From Plasmodiophora brassicae (Eukaryota; Endomyxa; Phytomyxea; Plasmodiophorida; Plasmodiophoridae): 64,000 nt of DNA. Shown piece after piece: positions 41,272 to 52,876 of the stretch. The stretch lies in assembly GCA_039704465.1 (NCBI GenBank), contig JASFAU010000007.1:806001-870000 (forward strand), in the 5' to 3' direction. The translations under genes were made by a program, and so were the position numbers. The notes under the pieces are model-generated. The model saw only the letters and a list, made by a program, of their open reading frames with translations. It was not told where the DNA came from and did not search any database. Within the stretch, counting starts at the first letter, position 1, and each line of letters begins with the position of its first letter.

Positions 41272-44200
41272 ATGGTCGACCCACCGGCCGACGACGATGA
41301 AGACGTGCGGCGAACCTATGATGAAGCGGACCCGATCCGGGCGTTCCTTCGTCATCATCATCGGTCGGCGAGCGAGATGGCGCGTCATCGCCGCGCCGAG
41401 TCGTATTCGTGCCGCCAGGCCCGGCACCTGACGAATGTGCTGATGGAGACGAGACAAGACCTCGCCGGCACGAAGCAGCAGCTCGACGAGGCGATCGGGG
41501 AGCTGGGACGAGTTCGCGCCCAGCTGCAGGCGGAGGTGTCCCGATCGACAAAGTTGGCCGCCGAGCTCGACAGCGAAGTCGGCCGGCTAGTCGGCGTGAT
41601 TCGCAGCAGGGATCGCATCGAGGAGGAGCGCGTCCAGGTCATCATGGTCGAAGCGCGCAACGAGTTCGAGGTGGAACTGGCCGAGATCCACGAGCGGTAC
41701 CGTTTGGAACGGTGCCGCCTGATGGTCAGCAACGCGGCCGCCCTGCGCGCCGTTGAGAAAACGATCGCGCTGATGGACGCTGAGCTTTGCAAACGCGACC
41801 AGCGTATCGCGATGCTGGAGGCGGCCGCCAGGGACGACAGCAGGGTCGTGGCCATGCTGGCCAGGGCGAACGAGAACCAGATGGAGCACGAGCGGATCCG
41901 CCAGGCGCTGCAGGCGAAGGTCGTGCAGATCGCCGCGCTGAACGACCTGTCCGTCAGGCGTCAGGCGGCCATGACCAGCCGGATTGCATCGCTTCGTGCC
42001 GATCTAGATCGACGGTGCGACCAAATACGATCGTTGATGAATGCGAACGCGTCCCTGGCGACGGCGCTGGACCAGGCGAGGAACGACGTTCGTGCCCAGC
42101 AGGCCTGCATGCGCCATGAGGTAGCGTGATGGTGTGGTGATCGGATGCGCGTTAATGACGGTAGGAGTCGCTTGCAGGAGGGCCGGTTGACGTTAGTCGC
42201 GAGCGAGATCACGGTTTGGCAGGCGAAGCAACGGGACAGAGATGAGGGCGACAGGTTCATCGACAGCCTGCAGACCGCTCTGCGGGAACGGGGCCAGCAC
42301 GTCGATGCGTTGTCGGTCAAGGTGCAATCCCTGGAACAGCAGGTAGGGTCATGGCGGTCGGTTGGGGGCACGTGCCTGAGTGTGGTGTGCAGAAGGCGGA
42401 GGGCGACCAGGAGATCGCGGCTCTACAGGAGCGGCATCGCGCCCAGTTGCAGATGCAGGCGTCGGCTCAGCGCGCCACCGAGCAGATGCGCCTGGCGAAT
42501 CAGGAGCTTCGACGCGAGATCGAATCGCGGGGCGCCGAGTGCCAGAAGACCATGGCATCGGAACTCTCACTGAAGGTGGTGGCCACGTGGTGCCCCGGGT
42601 TTGGCTCTGACACTGCTAACTAGGAATCGGAATTCAACCAGCGCCTTCAGGCCGAGCTGCGCATCCAGAAACGGAACCTGGAAGGCGAGTTCGGCCATGT
42701 CCAGAGGGCGTTCGTCGACGATGCTGCACAGCATGTATCGCTGATCGACGACCTCACGCTGCAGGTAAGCACGTCTGGAACAGGGGGTAGGCCTAGCACT
42801 GACGTTTTATGTTCAGCTGGACGACGTCCAGGAGCGTACAACGACGTTAACGGCCATGGCCAAAGACCTTGTAGACGAGAACCGGCGCCTGCAGACGGAA
42901 TGCATCCGATTTGCGGATGATCTCGCCAACCTGCAGAGTGCTAAACAGGTACCGTGCGCTTGATATTGCTTTCGACGTGATGGTCATACAGATGGAGACA
43001 GGCCGCGGAAGTGGAGGCGGTTCGTCAGGTGCAAGACCTGAGCAACACGATCGCCGTGCTGGTTGTTCAGGAACGTTGCCAACGAAACGACCTGGCCAGA
43101 CAGACCGAATCGTCGGCCAAGGTATGCTGCCCTCATGATGAGCCCTGGCGGGACGCGCTGAGCGATCCCGCAGATGATGGACGCAACGGCATTGGAGCTT
43201 CAGGCGTGTCGCCAGACGTGCGACCGTCTTGAGGAAAGTGTCGCGGAACTTCAACGTGACCGGGACGATCTGGCGCTGAAGCTCAAGAGCGTATCCGCCT
43301 CTGTATGCCGCCGGGATTGTTGTCGGATTGGTATTGCCCCGGGATTGACAGCGGATTGGCGACAGGAAGCGGCGCTTGTGCTTGACCGTGACCTGCTACG
43401 CGGGCAACTGGGCGATGTCAGCAGATCCTACGAGCAGGCGCTGGCTCGGTGCGAACTCGGTGACGCGGGCCTCGATGCCCTCAAGACCGAACTCGCAGAG
43501 GCAATGGCCGACAACGGTCGCCTTCGAAACGAGGTCCTAACGGCTCGAAGTGACCTGGTGGCTAACAAGGACAAGCACGTAAGCTGATCCCTGTTCCCAT
43601 CCTTACGCCTTCTATCAGCTGACACGTTCTTACCGACTGACAGGTCCACGATATGGAAGCTTTGAACGAAGTAATCAATTCCGAGCGAAGAGCGCACCAA
43701 GAGGGCGTAAGCACGCCACATCGCGACCATGTCGCGTGAACTGAGGACAATGGTTCCAGGTTGACGAGCTTGAGCTGACAATCGATTCCACAAACGCTCG
43801 TCTGGAGGAGGTGCGGCGAGACCTTCACAAGGCGCTGGAAACAAACCAGACAGCGGAGCGGCAGCACGTAGAGACCCGCGAATTTCTGCAGAAGGCGCAA
43901 CGGGACGCCCAGGAGGCACTCCACGCCAAGGACATCGCCGAGCAGGGCCAAGCTTCGATTCAGAACCAGCTCCAACAGGTGCAACGTGACCTGGAGTTAA
44001 GCAGGTTGGCTCACGACCAGGCCGCTGCTGTCAGTTCTTCCCGATCATCCATATCATACCGCATGCCACTGAACGTGTCTGTCCAGGAGGTGAAGGACGG
44101 CGCCCAACGTTGCATGGATTTGGAGCAGAAGTATGACGAGGTGCAGAGTCTCATGCACTCTTACAAGAACGAGTGCGACCGTCTTCGAGGTACGATCGAC

Positions 44201-47200
44201 GGCAAAGACATTGTCAGTTCCGAACTCAAAGCCGAAGTAACGTCGTGCCTCCCGACCTCAACAGCTTGACCCGCTCTAACGATGGATACTAGCTGGATGA
44301 CTCTCGAAGACGTATCACGACGTTGATTGCAACCGAAGACGAGAACCAGCGCATGCAGGACGAATGTCGCCGACTTGCGGGAGAACTCGTCGAGTTGCAA
44401 AGAGCCAAACAGGTGGGACCAGGCGTGGCCTTGCAAAGCGACGTAATGTTCAAACAGTTGAGCGCAGGGATTGGACGGCGACGCATGTCGACACGCGCAG
44501 GCCCTGACCGAGAAGATCGCGGCGCTCGTCAGCCATGAGGCTTCCCTTCGGGACGAACACGCGAAACAGATGGAGGCATCATTCAAGGTATCATCGCCGC
44601 GTGATCTTGGTATTCGGATGCAACCATGACCGGTGTGCTAGCTTACGAGTGCGTTGGAATCCGACCTTCGAGAGTCCCGCCAGACATGTGGCCGTCTCGA
44701 GGGATCACTTGCCGAAACCCAGCACGATAGGAACGACCTTGCAGTGAAACTTGAGCGCCTGTCCGCTCGTTATTCGGATTTGGAGCAGCAGCACGACGCG
44801 TTGCAGAGTCTGGTGCAGACATACAAGGACGAATGCGGCCGGCTTCGAAACGCGATCACCTGCAACGGCACCGCCAGCTCCGCCCTCCAAGCCAAAGTAG
44901 GTCAACTGTCTGGAGCGACGTACCTGGAATCCTGCTTACGAGGGATTGGTAGCTTGAAGATGCTGAAAGACGAGTCGCGACGCTCACCACCACCGAAGGC
45001 GAAACCCAGCACTTGCGGGTCGAATGCCATCGCCTTGCGCGGGAACTCGATGACTTGCAAAGAGCCAGACAGGTGAGACCCGGCGTGAATCTGCATGGGT
45101 GAATGGGCGATGACGCATGGGAGCGCAGGTGTCGGAAGAGGAATCAGACCACCAGGCGCAGGCGCTGAACGAGACAATCGCGACGCTCACTGCCCAAGAG
45201 CGCTCCTTTCGAGACGAGGTGGCGAAACAGATGGAAGCATCAGCGCAGGTTTCAATCACATCGTGATGTTGCTGTTCTGACACGATCCTGATCGGTTGCC
45301 CTAGCTGGTTGCCGCCTTGGAATCAGACCTTCGAGAGCACCGACAGACGCGTGATTGCCTTGAGACATCGTTAGCGCAACTTCAGCGCGATCGCGATGAC
45401 CTTGTAGTGAAAGTGGGGAACCTAACTGCTTCCGTATGTGTTCTGGCCCAATTGTGGACAGGCTGTTACTCACGTCGACGTCCTTATTGCCAACAGGAAG
45501 CCGCGCTTGTATCTGACTGCGATCTGCTACGAGGGCAACTCGACGAACTCAGGCAGTCCTACCAGGAAGCGCTGGACCGATGCAAACGCAGCGACAATCG
45601 TGTCGAAGCGATCAAGAAGGAACAGTTGGAGACTGTGGCCGATAATGATCGCCTCCGAAGCGAACTTGAATCTGCCCAGACTGAACTGGATGCCAATGCC
45701 GGCCAACACGTAAGTTGTCCTTGTTCGCCCTCCAATCTCCCATGCGCTGAAGGAAGGTTCCTGGCCGACAGAGGTGCGAGACCGAGGGCCTGAACGATAT
45801 CATCAGGTTAGAGCGAAGCGCGCACCAGGAAGACGTGAGAACCACCCCGATTCTATCAGTCCGTTTGAACTGATACCGAAGGACAACAGGTTCGGGAGCT
45901 TCAGTCGGCAGTCGACTCGGCTCTAGATGCGAAGCGGACCATCGAGCATGAGCACGAAGCAACGAAAACGCTGTTGGAAAAGGCGCAGAAAGACATGAAT
46001 GATGCTCTCCATGCCAAGCGGGTGGCCGAAGAATCCCGCGATTCGACCTGGAACCTGCTTGAGAAAGCACAACGTGACCTGGAAACGTGTATATCGGCGC
46101 GCGACCAGGCCCTTGCTGTTCGTTCCATATCTTCCTTAGCGATGTATATTACCGTCGGCTGACAAGCTGTGGCCCTAACAGGAAGCTGAAATGGGCACGC
46201 AGCGTTACAAGGATCTGGAACAAGAGCGAAACGTTCTACATGGCCTGCTGGAAACGTACAAGAGCGAATGTGCACAATTGCGAGGGTCCATCAACAGCAA
46301 CAACGCTGTGATCTCCGAACTCAGAACCAAAGTAACGGTTACCATTCAATAGCCAGGCCGGGACTGACGCTCGCGAATCTCTTTCAGGTCGAAGGTGCCG
46401 AAACGCAAGCGTTTGCCATGCAGGAACGCTTGCGATCGTTGTACGACCAGATCGAGGCTCTCCAGAACGAACTAGATGCGGCTGGGCGCACGTACGAATC
46501 CAGGCGCGCGGTGGACAAACAGGAATCGGATCGTGCACTGTTCCAACAGGCATCGCCCTAGTCATGGTAGGCATGCCGCTGCTAGTCTGACATTGGTAAC
46601 AGGAGGTGGAACTCCAAGAGAAGTTGGCGGAACAGAAGACGGCCATGTTGGAAGAAATCGACGCTCTACAAGCCCAGAACGTGTCGCTGCTGGCGGCCAT
46701 ACACACCATGGAAATTGAGGTTCGTTGCCGTATTCCTTAATGGTACTCAATAGCCTCATTCTCGGTTGCACAGAGGGCGGAACGAGAACGAGCGGATAAC
46801 GATACACGAGATGAAAGCGACAGGCGTCTTACAGAGTCGAAACGGACGGAGGCGCTCCTTAAAGAGTTGATCGAGCGTCTGCAGCGGGACATGTCATTGG
46901 TCAAATGCGCATTTGATCAAGCCCGACAGGAGTTCGATGCTGAGCGTCAGATCTTGGTGAGAGAGACTGTTGCGCGTTTCCCTGCTGAGGCCTGATGGTG
47001 TCTTTGTAGGAGGGTCGTATATTATCGGCAACGAAAGAGCTCGCTGACGTCCACGAGCAATATAAATCCCAGTTCCGTCATGCCTCCGTTGCGACAAAGG
47101 ACGAGGTACGTGCTGTCAACCTGCGTTAATCAAGCATTCGTTTTACTGGTCCCTGTTAGATTGCCGACCTCAGATCACGTCTGGATGCGGAAGCGGACTA

Positions 47201-48902
47201 TCGAATGAACATGAAGGACGAGCTCGCAGTCGTACAAGCCGAATGCGTCCGCTTGAAAGACGAGCTCGCCAGAGTTGTGGCCCGGAACAGCGAACTAACG
47301 AGCGAGGTAGGCGTATCTCTTCATGGCGGTGCAAATTGTCATGAACGTGTTTGTGGCATTGCCAGCGATCGGTCGTGGATGCGCGCCAGTACGAGGCTCA
47401 ACGAATTCTCCATGAGGAGCGCTCTCGAGCCACACAAGAAATCGCTCGTCTTATGGCTCAGTGCGCCGATCTGACGGAACGTTCACCAATGCCGGAGAAG
47501 AAGGTCGCGGCGTTAGCGGACCCTGTTCGCGATATGATGGGGCTACGTTCGGTTTCACTGGCGCCCTCCCAAGCCACTGGGTGTGATCAGGAGGCAAACG
47601 TGTCTGAGGCTCCCCTCGAAACCATGAAGACGAACCTGGCAGAAAGGGGGATGTCGTCCCTTAGGAGTTCCGCGAAGGTCAACGACCACATCGACAAGTC
47701 GATAACAGGGTCGGGCACGAGTTTAGAGAAGGTATACTGCATGAGACGTGAACCAGGGGTAAATTGCTGATACTGGGCATCTAGGACGAATACGCGGAGA
47801 CGACAGAGGCCTTCAACGACCCGCGCGGCGTTATTATTGGGCACGTTGCCTCTGAACCTGTCATTGTCAGTGGATGGAGCTGTCGCTGATGAGGTCGTCG
47901 CTGATTCAGCGTCACCCAGGATGCCTGTTTCGTTTCGGTCAAGGCGGAACGTGCGACTTCGCTAGACCAGCACGCGATGCAGAAACGTGACCTAAGTGAA
48001 GAGGCCGCTGACGTGTGGTCTGAGACCTACCGTCCTGTCCCCGTCTGCTCTGCATCTCAACCATCATCTCGACACTCCCGAAAATGGTCAAATTTCACTG
48101 AGGTTCTCTACGACGCGACGTACTATCCTTCAGAGGACATTGCTGATCTTCAGCATGGTCAGGCGAGTGACGTGATGTCGAAGGTCGAAGCGTCGTCTGA
48201 AGGATACCAAGCGGCACGAGCGACAACACAGGCAAGAACCGCTTCGAAAGCATTCCAACACAAGGTACGATGCGCACATCGTTGACCAACCAATGCCAAC
48301 ATGATGACGCTGAGTTGTCAGCGTGTGCGGTCGGCGTGTTCCGCGACGTCGGCAATCAGACTCTGGGCTTTGCCTTCCCAGGTTGCCGAGGACAACTGTT
48401 GCTCGTTGTCGGGTATCGGGCACCCGCAACGAGTCGACCTCGATGTTGAAATGCACTCCAGCCTGATCGGCCAAATTGAAGCCCTGGACAGGCGCTGCCA
48501 CCAGCTTGAAGAACGGATTAACCAGCAGCGCCTGACCAACGCGGCCCCCACTGCAGAGGTATCGTGCGACCTCCCGAACTGGAAAGCCCCGCTCTGAGAC
48601 CAGTCCTGCAGGCGCTGTCTGCCATTGACGAACGCTCGAGCGCGGTATCAGCGCCAAAGCTTCCGCCGTCCTACGAACAGGTTGTGAAGGACACGGTAGC
48701 GACAGTGCAGTCAGCGGCCAACCAGGGCACGGTGCCAGCAGAACCCAAAGATCCAAGCCAGTTATCCGATCGGGTGTCGAGACTGGAACGATGCGTCCGA
48801 TCCAGTCAAATCCAGCTGCGTGCCATCACTGGCGCGCTGATGCTCATCGCTTTCAGCGCTCTCCTCAACAAGCTTAATGATGACATTGCGCCCCGTATCT
48901 GA
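41272..48902 (+). CDS. Giant tail-anchored coiled-coil protein, many exons
   Basis: Starts at ATG 41272; exon 1 (41272-42120) and exon 2 (42178 on) join over a 57-bp intron. A long series of short exons with about 50-60 bp introns continues on the same strand to a stop at 48902. Almost every exon encodes charged heptad coiled coil. The last exon has PPSYEQVVKDTVATV, DRVSRLERCVRSS and one hydrophobic helix (ITGALMLIAFSALL) near the end, a tail anchor as in giantin-like golgins. Exons between 42.8 and 46.3 kb are cassettes repeated two or three times. I did not fix every splice site, so this may be more than one gene. Expected role: membrane-tethering or scaffolding rod. Confidence 0.6.
42815..46330 (+). 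repeat. Tandem exon-cassette duplication inside the coiled-coil gene
   Basis: Seven cassettes F-G-A-B-C-D-E recur with their introns. F (DENQRMQDECRRLAGELVEL type) occurs near 42.82, 44.29 and 44.95 kb. G (MEASFK/MEASAQ end) occurs near 43.0, 44.5 and 45.13 kb. A (LESDLRESRQTCGRLEGSLA type) occurs near 43.19, 44.65 and 45.31 kb. B (QEAALVLDRDLLRGQL type) is at 43.37 and 45.50 kb. D (LQKAQRDAQEALHAKDIAE type) is at 43.8 and 45.9 kb. E (YKNECDRLRGTIDG type) is at 44.10, 44.77 and 46.19 kb. The middle round lacks B, C and D, and its A runs directly into E in one exon. Confidence 0.8.
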
Positions 48903-48958
48903 GGAGACCCAACAAGCCGCTATCTATGAACGTCAGCGGAACGTTGCTTATAAACGCA

Positions 48959-49993
48959 TCAGGAAGTCGACTGGGTTGTGTACTGCAACCGATCGGCCGC
49001 CTGTGTCGCGCCCCGACAGGCGGCCGTCAATTTACGCAGGGCGTTGCGAATGAAGACGGCACCCTTGACGGTGAGGCCCTTGGATTCCCGGACATCGGCA
49101 GCAGCGAAAGGGCCCGATTCGATCAGCAGGTTGTGCAGGTCGCTGAACTGCTGCCGAATCGATTCGATCTCGTTCGTGAGCACTGCGGCACCCGGTTGCC
49201 TGGGGAGCAGGTCGGCTACGAACTCGTCGACGAGTGCCGCAAGCGCAACGGCCGCAGATAGTACAGACTCGAGCCATGTAACGGAATCCGCATCGCCGAA
49301 TTCCCGATGCGCCTCTTGAAGGAACCGATGGACACGCCGGACCGTGGCAAGCACCACGAGGACGATCGCGCGTCCTCCTGGTAATGCCACAGCGCGTTCA
49401 GCGGATGTCCACGGGACCGTATCCTCATCAGCAACGTCTTCCTCGCCGCCAGAAAGTGTCGCCTTGACAAAGGTGTCCGCTAACTCGCCGACGTCGTCTT
49501 CGCTCGATCTCAGCGACATGCATAACTCATCGAATGCGTCGGCAATGGAGGCGACCTGGACGTCAAGCGCAGCGGCGACGGCGGCGCGATTATCGGCAGG
49601 AGCGGACGCGACAGCGTCACAGGCGGAAATCGCCCGGCCGATAACGGACAGGTCCGGCTTGGTGCGGCAGGACGCCACGTGACGCAACGCGCCCGACAGC
49701 CCATCGGCAACGGACCTGGCATGCCCCGACAATACGGAGCGCAACGTCGGGCCGGCCCCCGACATCGACCTGGCCAACGACGCGTGCAGGACGGCGGCTT
49801 CGACGGCGATCCGGTTCACGACGCTGACCAGGTCCCGCTCGGGCGCGACCGGCACCATCAACGCCATCCGTCGAATGCTCTGCGCCAGGACGCGCGCTAC
49901 GTCGGCAACTGCGGCGACGTCGGCGCCGTCGACGCGCCCCTCCTGCGCGCCGTCGGCAGCGCACTGCAGCGCCACGGCCACTGCAGCTTCCAT
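48959..49993 (-). CDS. Cyclin-D1-binding protein 1-like (CCNDBP1/GCIP family)
   Basis: Single exon of 344 residues from ATG 49993 (MEAAVAVALQCAADG). It is all alpha-helical, Ala/Val-rich, with no membrane prediction strong enough to trust. Landmarks in family order: LRSVLSGHARSVADGLSGAL, ADNRAAVAAALDVQVASIAD, an acidic loop GGEEDVADEDTVPWTSAE, then LPGGRAIVLVVLATVRRVHR and SDLHNLLIESGPF. These resemble animal CCNDBP1 (RKLVRGATLDIVDGM; DNKAAALLMLTKNV; W-S-x-x-D/E). The family binds helix-loop-helix and cyclin proteins in animals. It converges on the coiled-coil gene, 56 bp between stops. Confidence 0.6.
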   Translation of the reverse strand: MEAAVAVALQCAADGAQEGRVDGADVAAVADVARVLAQSIRRMALMVPVAPERDLVSVVNRIAVEAAVLHASLARSMSGAGPTLRSVLSGHARSVADGLSGALRHVASCRTKPDLSVIGRAISACDAVASAPADNRAAVAAALDVQVASIADAFDELCMSLRSSEDDVGELADTFVKATLSGGEEDVADEDTVPWTSAERAVALPGGRAIVLVVLATVRRVHRFLQEAHREFGDADSVTWLESVLSAAVALAALVDEFVADLLPRQPGAAVLTNEIESIRQQFSDLHNLLIESGPFAAADVRESKGLTVKGAVFIRNALRKLTAACRGATQAADRLQYTTQSTS

Positions 49994-50160
49994 AGTGCCG
50001 TGACTGTCGTCTGTCACGCGCCCCGCACCTTTCGACGCTGCGCATTTGTTGCGCCACCTGACGCGACCGAGTGCAGCGACTGGCGGCCACATACTAATGA
50101 TGTGGACGTGGAGGGTGGTTAGTCAGTCAGCCCCAGACGGAACGGTTCGGTTTCGTTCAG

Positions 50161-51475
50161 TTAGGCGCACACGACCACGGAGGGACCGGATTCGGGCGCC
50201 GCGGCGTCGCACTCGGCGATCAGTGGCGGTGGCGGTTCTCGCGTGTCGGGTAGCCATTTCGATAGAAGCGTCAGCCGGCGTCGTTTCGACCAGGACTGCT
50301 TATCGCTGTAGATGGGCCGCCATTCCTCGAACCGTTTGATGATGTTGGGAAACGCCTGCGACCTGATGCGCTCGTCGGCGCGCTGCTCGTCGATCCATGC
50401 CTCGAAGGATGCCAGGGTTGTCGTCGAGGCGACCCAGTCGTAGATGATACGCTTGTAGTCGTCGCAGACCTGTTCGATCGGCTCGCTCAGGTATTGCAGC
50501 CCCTGTCGCCAGTTGGGGAACGACCCGTGCTCGTAGGTCAGCAGCAAATGCCCTGGCGGCGCTAGCGGGACGTGCAGCCGGAACGGGCCACGATACGCTG
50601 CCGGCAGAGCGTCGGCATCAAGTATCCCAATCGATACACCGACAATAGCACCAACGATCAGTCTACACCCGAACAATAACCTAAGGCAGAACCGGGCATT
50701 CGAGGCCGACGCCGAATACCTTATCTGATTGTAGGCGAAGGACGCGCCGACAAACCGGAGCCGCCAGAACGGCTTGTCCCTGATGGTGACCTGGTCCATC
50801 GAAAGACTGAGGATCTCACGATTCAGCGACGAATTCCGTTGGAAGTGCAGAGCCTCCATCTGCTGCGGATCGAGCTTGGCGACCTCGTCCTCCGACAACG
50901 TGAACGGTAGCGCCGTCAGCATGGCGCGGTTCGCCCGCGTGTTGCTGAAATTGTGGACATTGGCAGGGCCAACGAACGCGGCTAATGCACGTTGCACATC
51001 TGGCGTGTCCTTGAAACTGCAGTCGGCAGGGATCAGGTACTCGTACGTGCGACGCGAGCAGATCAGCCGGGCGCGCCAGCTCTTGGGCACCAGCTCGGCC
51101 GCCAGCACACGCACGGTCTCCGGCAGACGTTCGTTCAGGCGAGCCGGCAGGTGGGCGATTTCGCCGTCGTGCAACAGTAATTTCGCAGAGCAGACCGTCC
51201 CGGTCGAATGGACGCCCGCATCCGTCCGACTCGATCGCGACCATCCGATCTTGTCCAGATGGCCGAAGTTTGAGTCGCGAATGCACCCGACGTCATACAA
51301 CGCACGCTCGACCTCGTCCTCCACCGTCTTCACATCGGTCCCAGGCTGTTTCTGCAACCCTAGCACGCTCGTCAGCACCAGGCGACGGTCGTCAAATCCG
51401 TCTAGCGGCACCTCTGAAGTCATCGCCAATGTACCCGATGACGAGCGCCGCGTTCTGCTTCCGTTTCTTCATCAT
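50161..51475 (-). CDS. PUS1: tRNA pseudouridine synthase PUS1 (TruA family)
   Basis: Exons 51475-51412, 51359-50720 and 50662-50161 (introns 52 and 57 bp) give 401 residues. Exon 1 supplies KQNAALVIGYIGDDFRGLQK, the family's first strand and G-x-x-Y/F-x-G-L-Q motif. The catalytic Asp lies in WSRSSRTDAGVHSTGTVCSA. Further motifs: RRTYEYLIP, FVGPANVHNFSN (HNF), FVGASFAYNQIR joined to LIVGAIVGVSIGIL. Eukaryotic PUS1 modifies tRNA anticodon-region and other RNAs in nucleus and mitochondria. A C-terminal extension is Pro-rich. Confidence 0.93.
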
Positions 51476-51891
51476 ACTGACGCCGACGGGCGTATTCGCG
51501 CTGAACAGGCGGCAGCATGGGCGCCCGCGTCGCCGCAGCAGCAGTGCCAGCAGCATTGCGACGGGAGGATGCGGCGGGCGCAGTTTGGAAATGCCCGAAG
51601 GGAAATCGAGATTTTGAAATCCACTCCGACCAGATAGCCGGGTTCCTGGTAGCCGTCCCTCATCATGGACATCACAGCCAAGTTATGGAAACGCAGTGTA
51701 CCACCAAACAGACGGCGGGCTACAATGCAGCAGTCTACTGTTGGAACATCTCCATGAGTGGTTTTGACCAACGTGCCGTCAGATGCGTCAAATAGGCCAT
51801 CGGTACCGATATGCCGTCTAACGTATTCGGCGGTGATACCCTGTAACGCACGGCAACCTTAATGAGCAACTACAATGAAGGGGTATCTCGG
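51476..51891. other. Intergenic, no supported gene
   Basis: This contains the PUS1 upstream region. Short frames (for example 51517-51795, plus) overlap and show no motif. Confidence 0.3.
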
Positions 51892-52407
51892 TCAACCTTC
51901 ATCTACTCGTATGAACCACTTGACGTCCTTGATCGCTCTGACTCTGTACAAACTACGCGGTCGAGCCGCCTTCAAAACGTACCAGAAGCCCAACTGGTAT
52001 GCTCCTTCGACAACGCGGCCCGCATCTCCGTTTACATTCGTAAAGAATGCATTCGCTTGATAAGGACGAACAAATCGTTCGGACATCGCATTAACCATGA
52101 TCGTAATCTCCCGCAACCGCCTCCTGGCCCACAGCTTCAGCGTTGCCTTTGTGGACAGCATCACGATGTCGATCAACCCGCGAGCACGGGGCCAGTACCT
52201 GGAACCAGGGATTCGCGAAAAAGTCGTGACGCTATCGATCCCGTTCAACGCGGCCCCGACGACCGCAGCGTTCAGGGATATGATCCGCAGACTGAACAGC
52301 AAGCCCACGCACGAAGCGATCAACGTCAGGTTCGGGAACGACTTCAAGCGCACTCCCCACATGCTGTCGTCACCATCAAACATCCCAACTGGCCAAGATC
52401 CCGACAT
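51892..52407 (-). CDS. Hypothetical protein with one hydrophobic region, weak
   Basis: A minus-strand frame from ATG 52407 encodes 171 residues with a hydrophobic stretch (LTLIASCVGLLFSLRIISLN, then AAVVGAAL) and a basic C-terminal half. A plus-strand frame with equally GC-rich third positions (52097-52438, MIVISRNRLLAHSF...) overlaps it, so the coding strand is not certain. No family recognised. Confidence 0.3.
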   Translation of the reverse strand: MSGSWPVGMFDGDDSMWGVRLKSFPNLTLIASCVGLLFSLRIISLNAAVVGAALNGIDSVTTFSRIPGSRYWPRARGLIDIVMLSTKATLKLWARRRLREITIMVNAMSERFVRPYQANAFFTNVNGDAGRVVEGAYQLGFWYVLKAARPRSLYRVRAIKDVKWFIRVDEG

Positions 52408-52876
52408 TGGCGCTCGCGAGATTGCATATCTTCCATGACGGCCTAGCGAACTCGAGGAGTTATGCTCGCATGTGTGTCCAGTGAGTGAGCTCGATGCCCG
52501 CAGTACGGGTGAGATTCGAGGTGCTGGTGGTCGGCCACCCGAACTCAATCCCGAGCAGCGTCTTCTTCTATGCACGATAGCGGGGAGCACTTCGTCGCAA
52601 TAGGATGCATTAAAGCGATGATTCGATCTTTGTCGCTACCTGCATCAACGAAGTGATTCTGGATGACCGTTGTGCGTCGTACGTGCCACGCAAACATTAG
52701 CGCGCGACGTCATATACAGGTCGTAGGCCGGCGCGTCCAACGGGATAGGCCTTGACCCATGATGGCCGTACACAGGTTACTCGCCGGTGACGGGACTCGT
52801 GACTCACGCCCGTTGTGAGGTCCGGAATGGCATCGGTTATCGTCGTCGTGCTGTTCAAATTCAATCCGTGTTCCAG

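Noticed and set aside
52097..52438. Plus-strand 113-codon frame (MIVISRNRLLAHSF...)
   Set aside because: It overlaps a longer minus-strand frame with a hydrophobic segment; with equal codon bias neither is secure, so only the longer one was listed, with low confidence.
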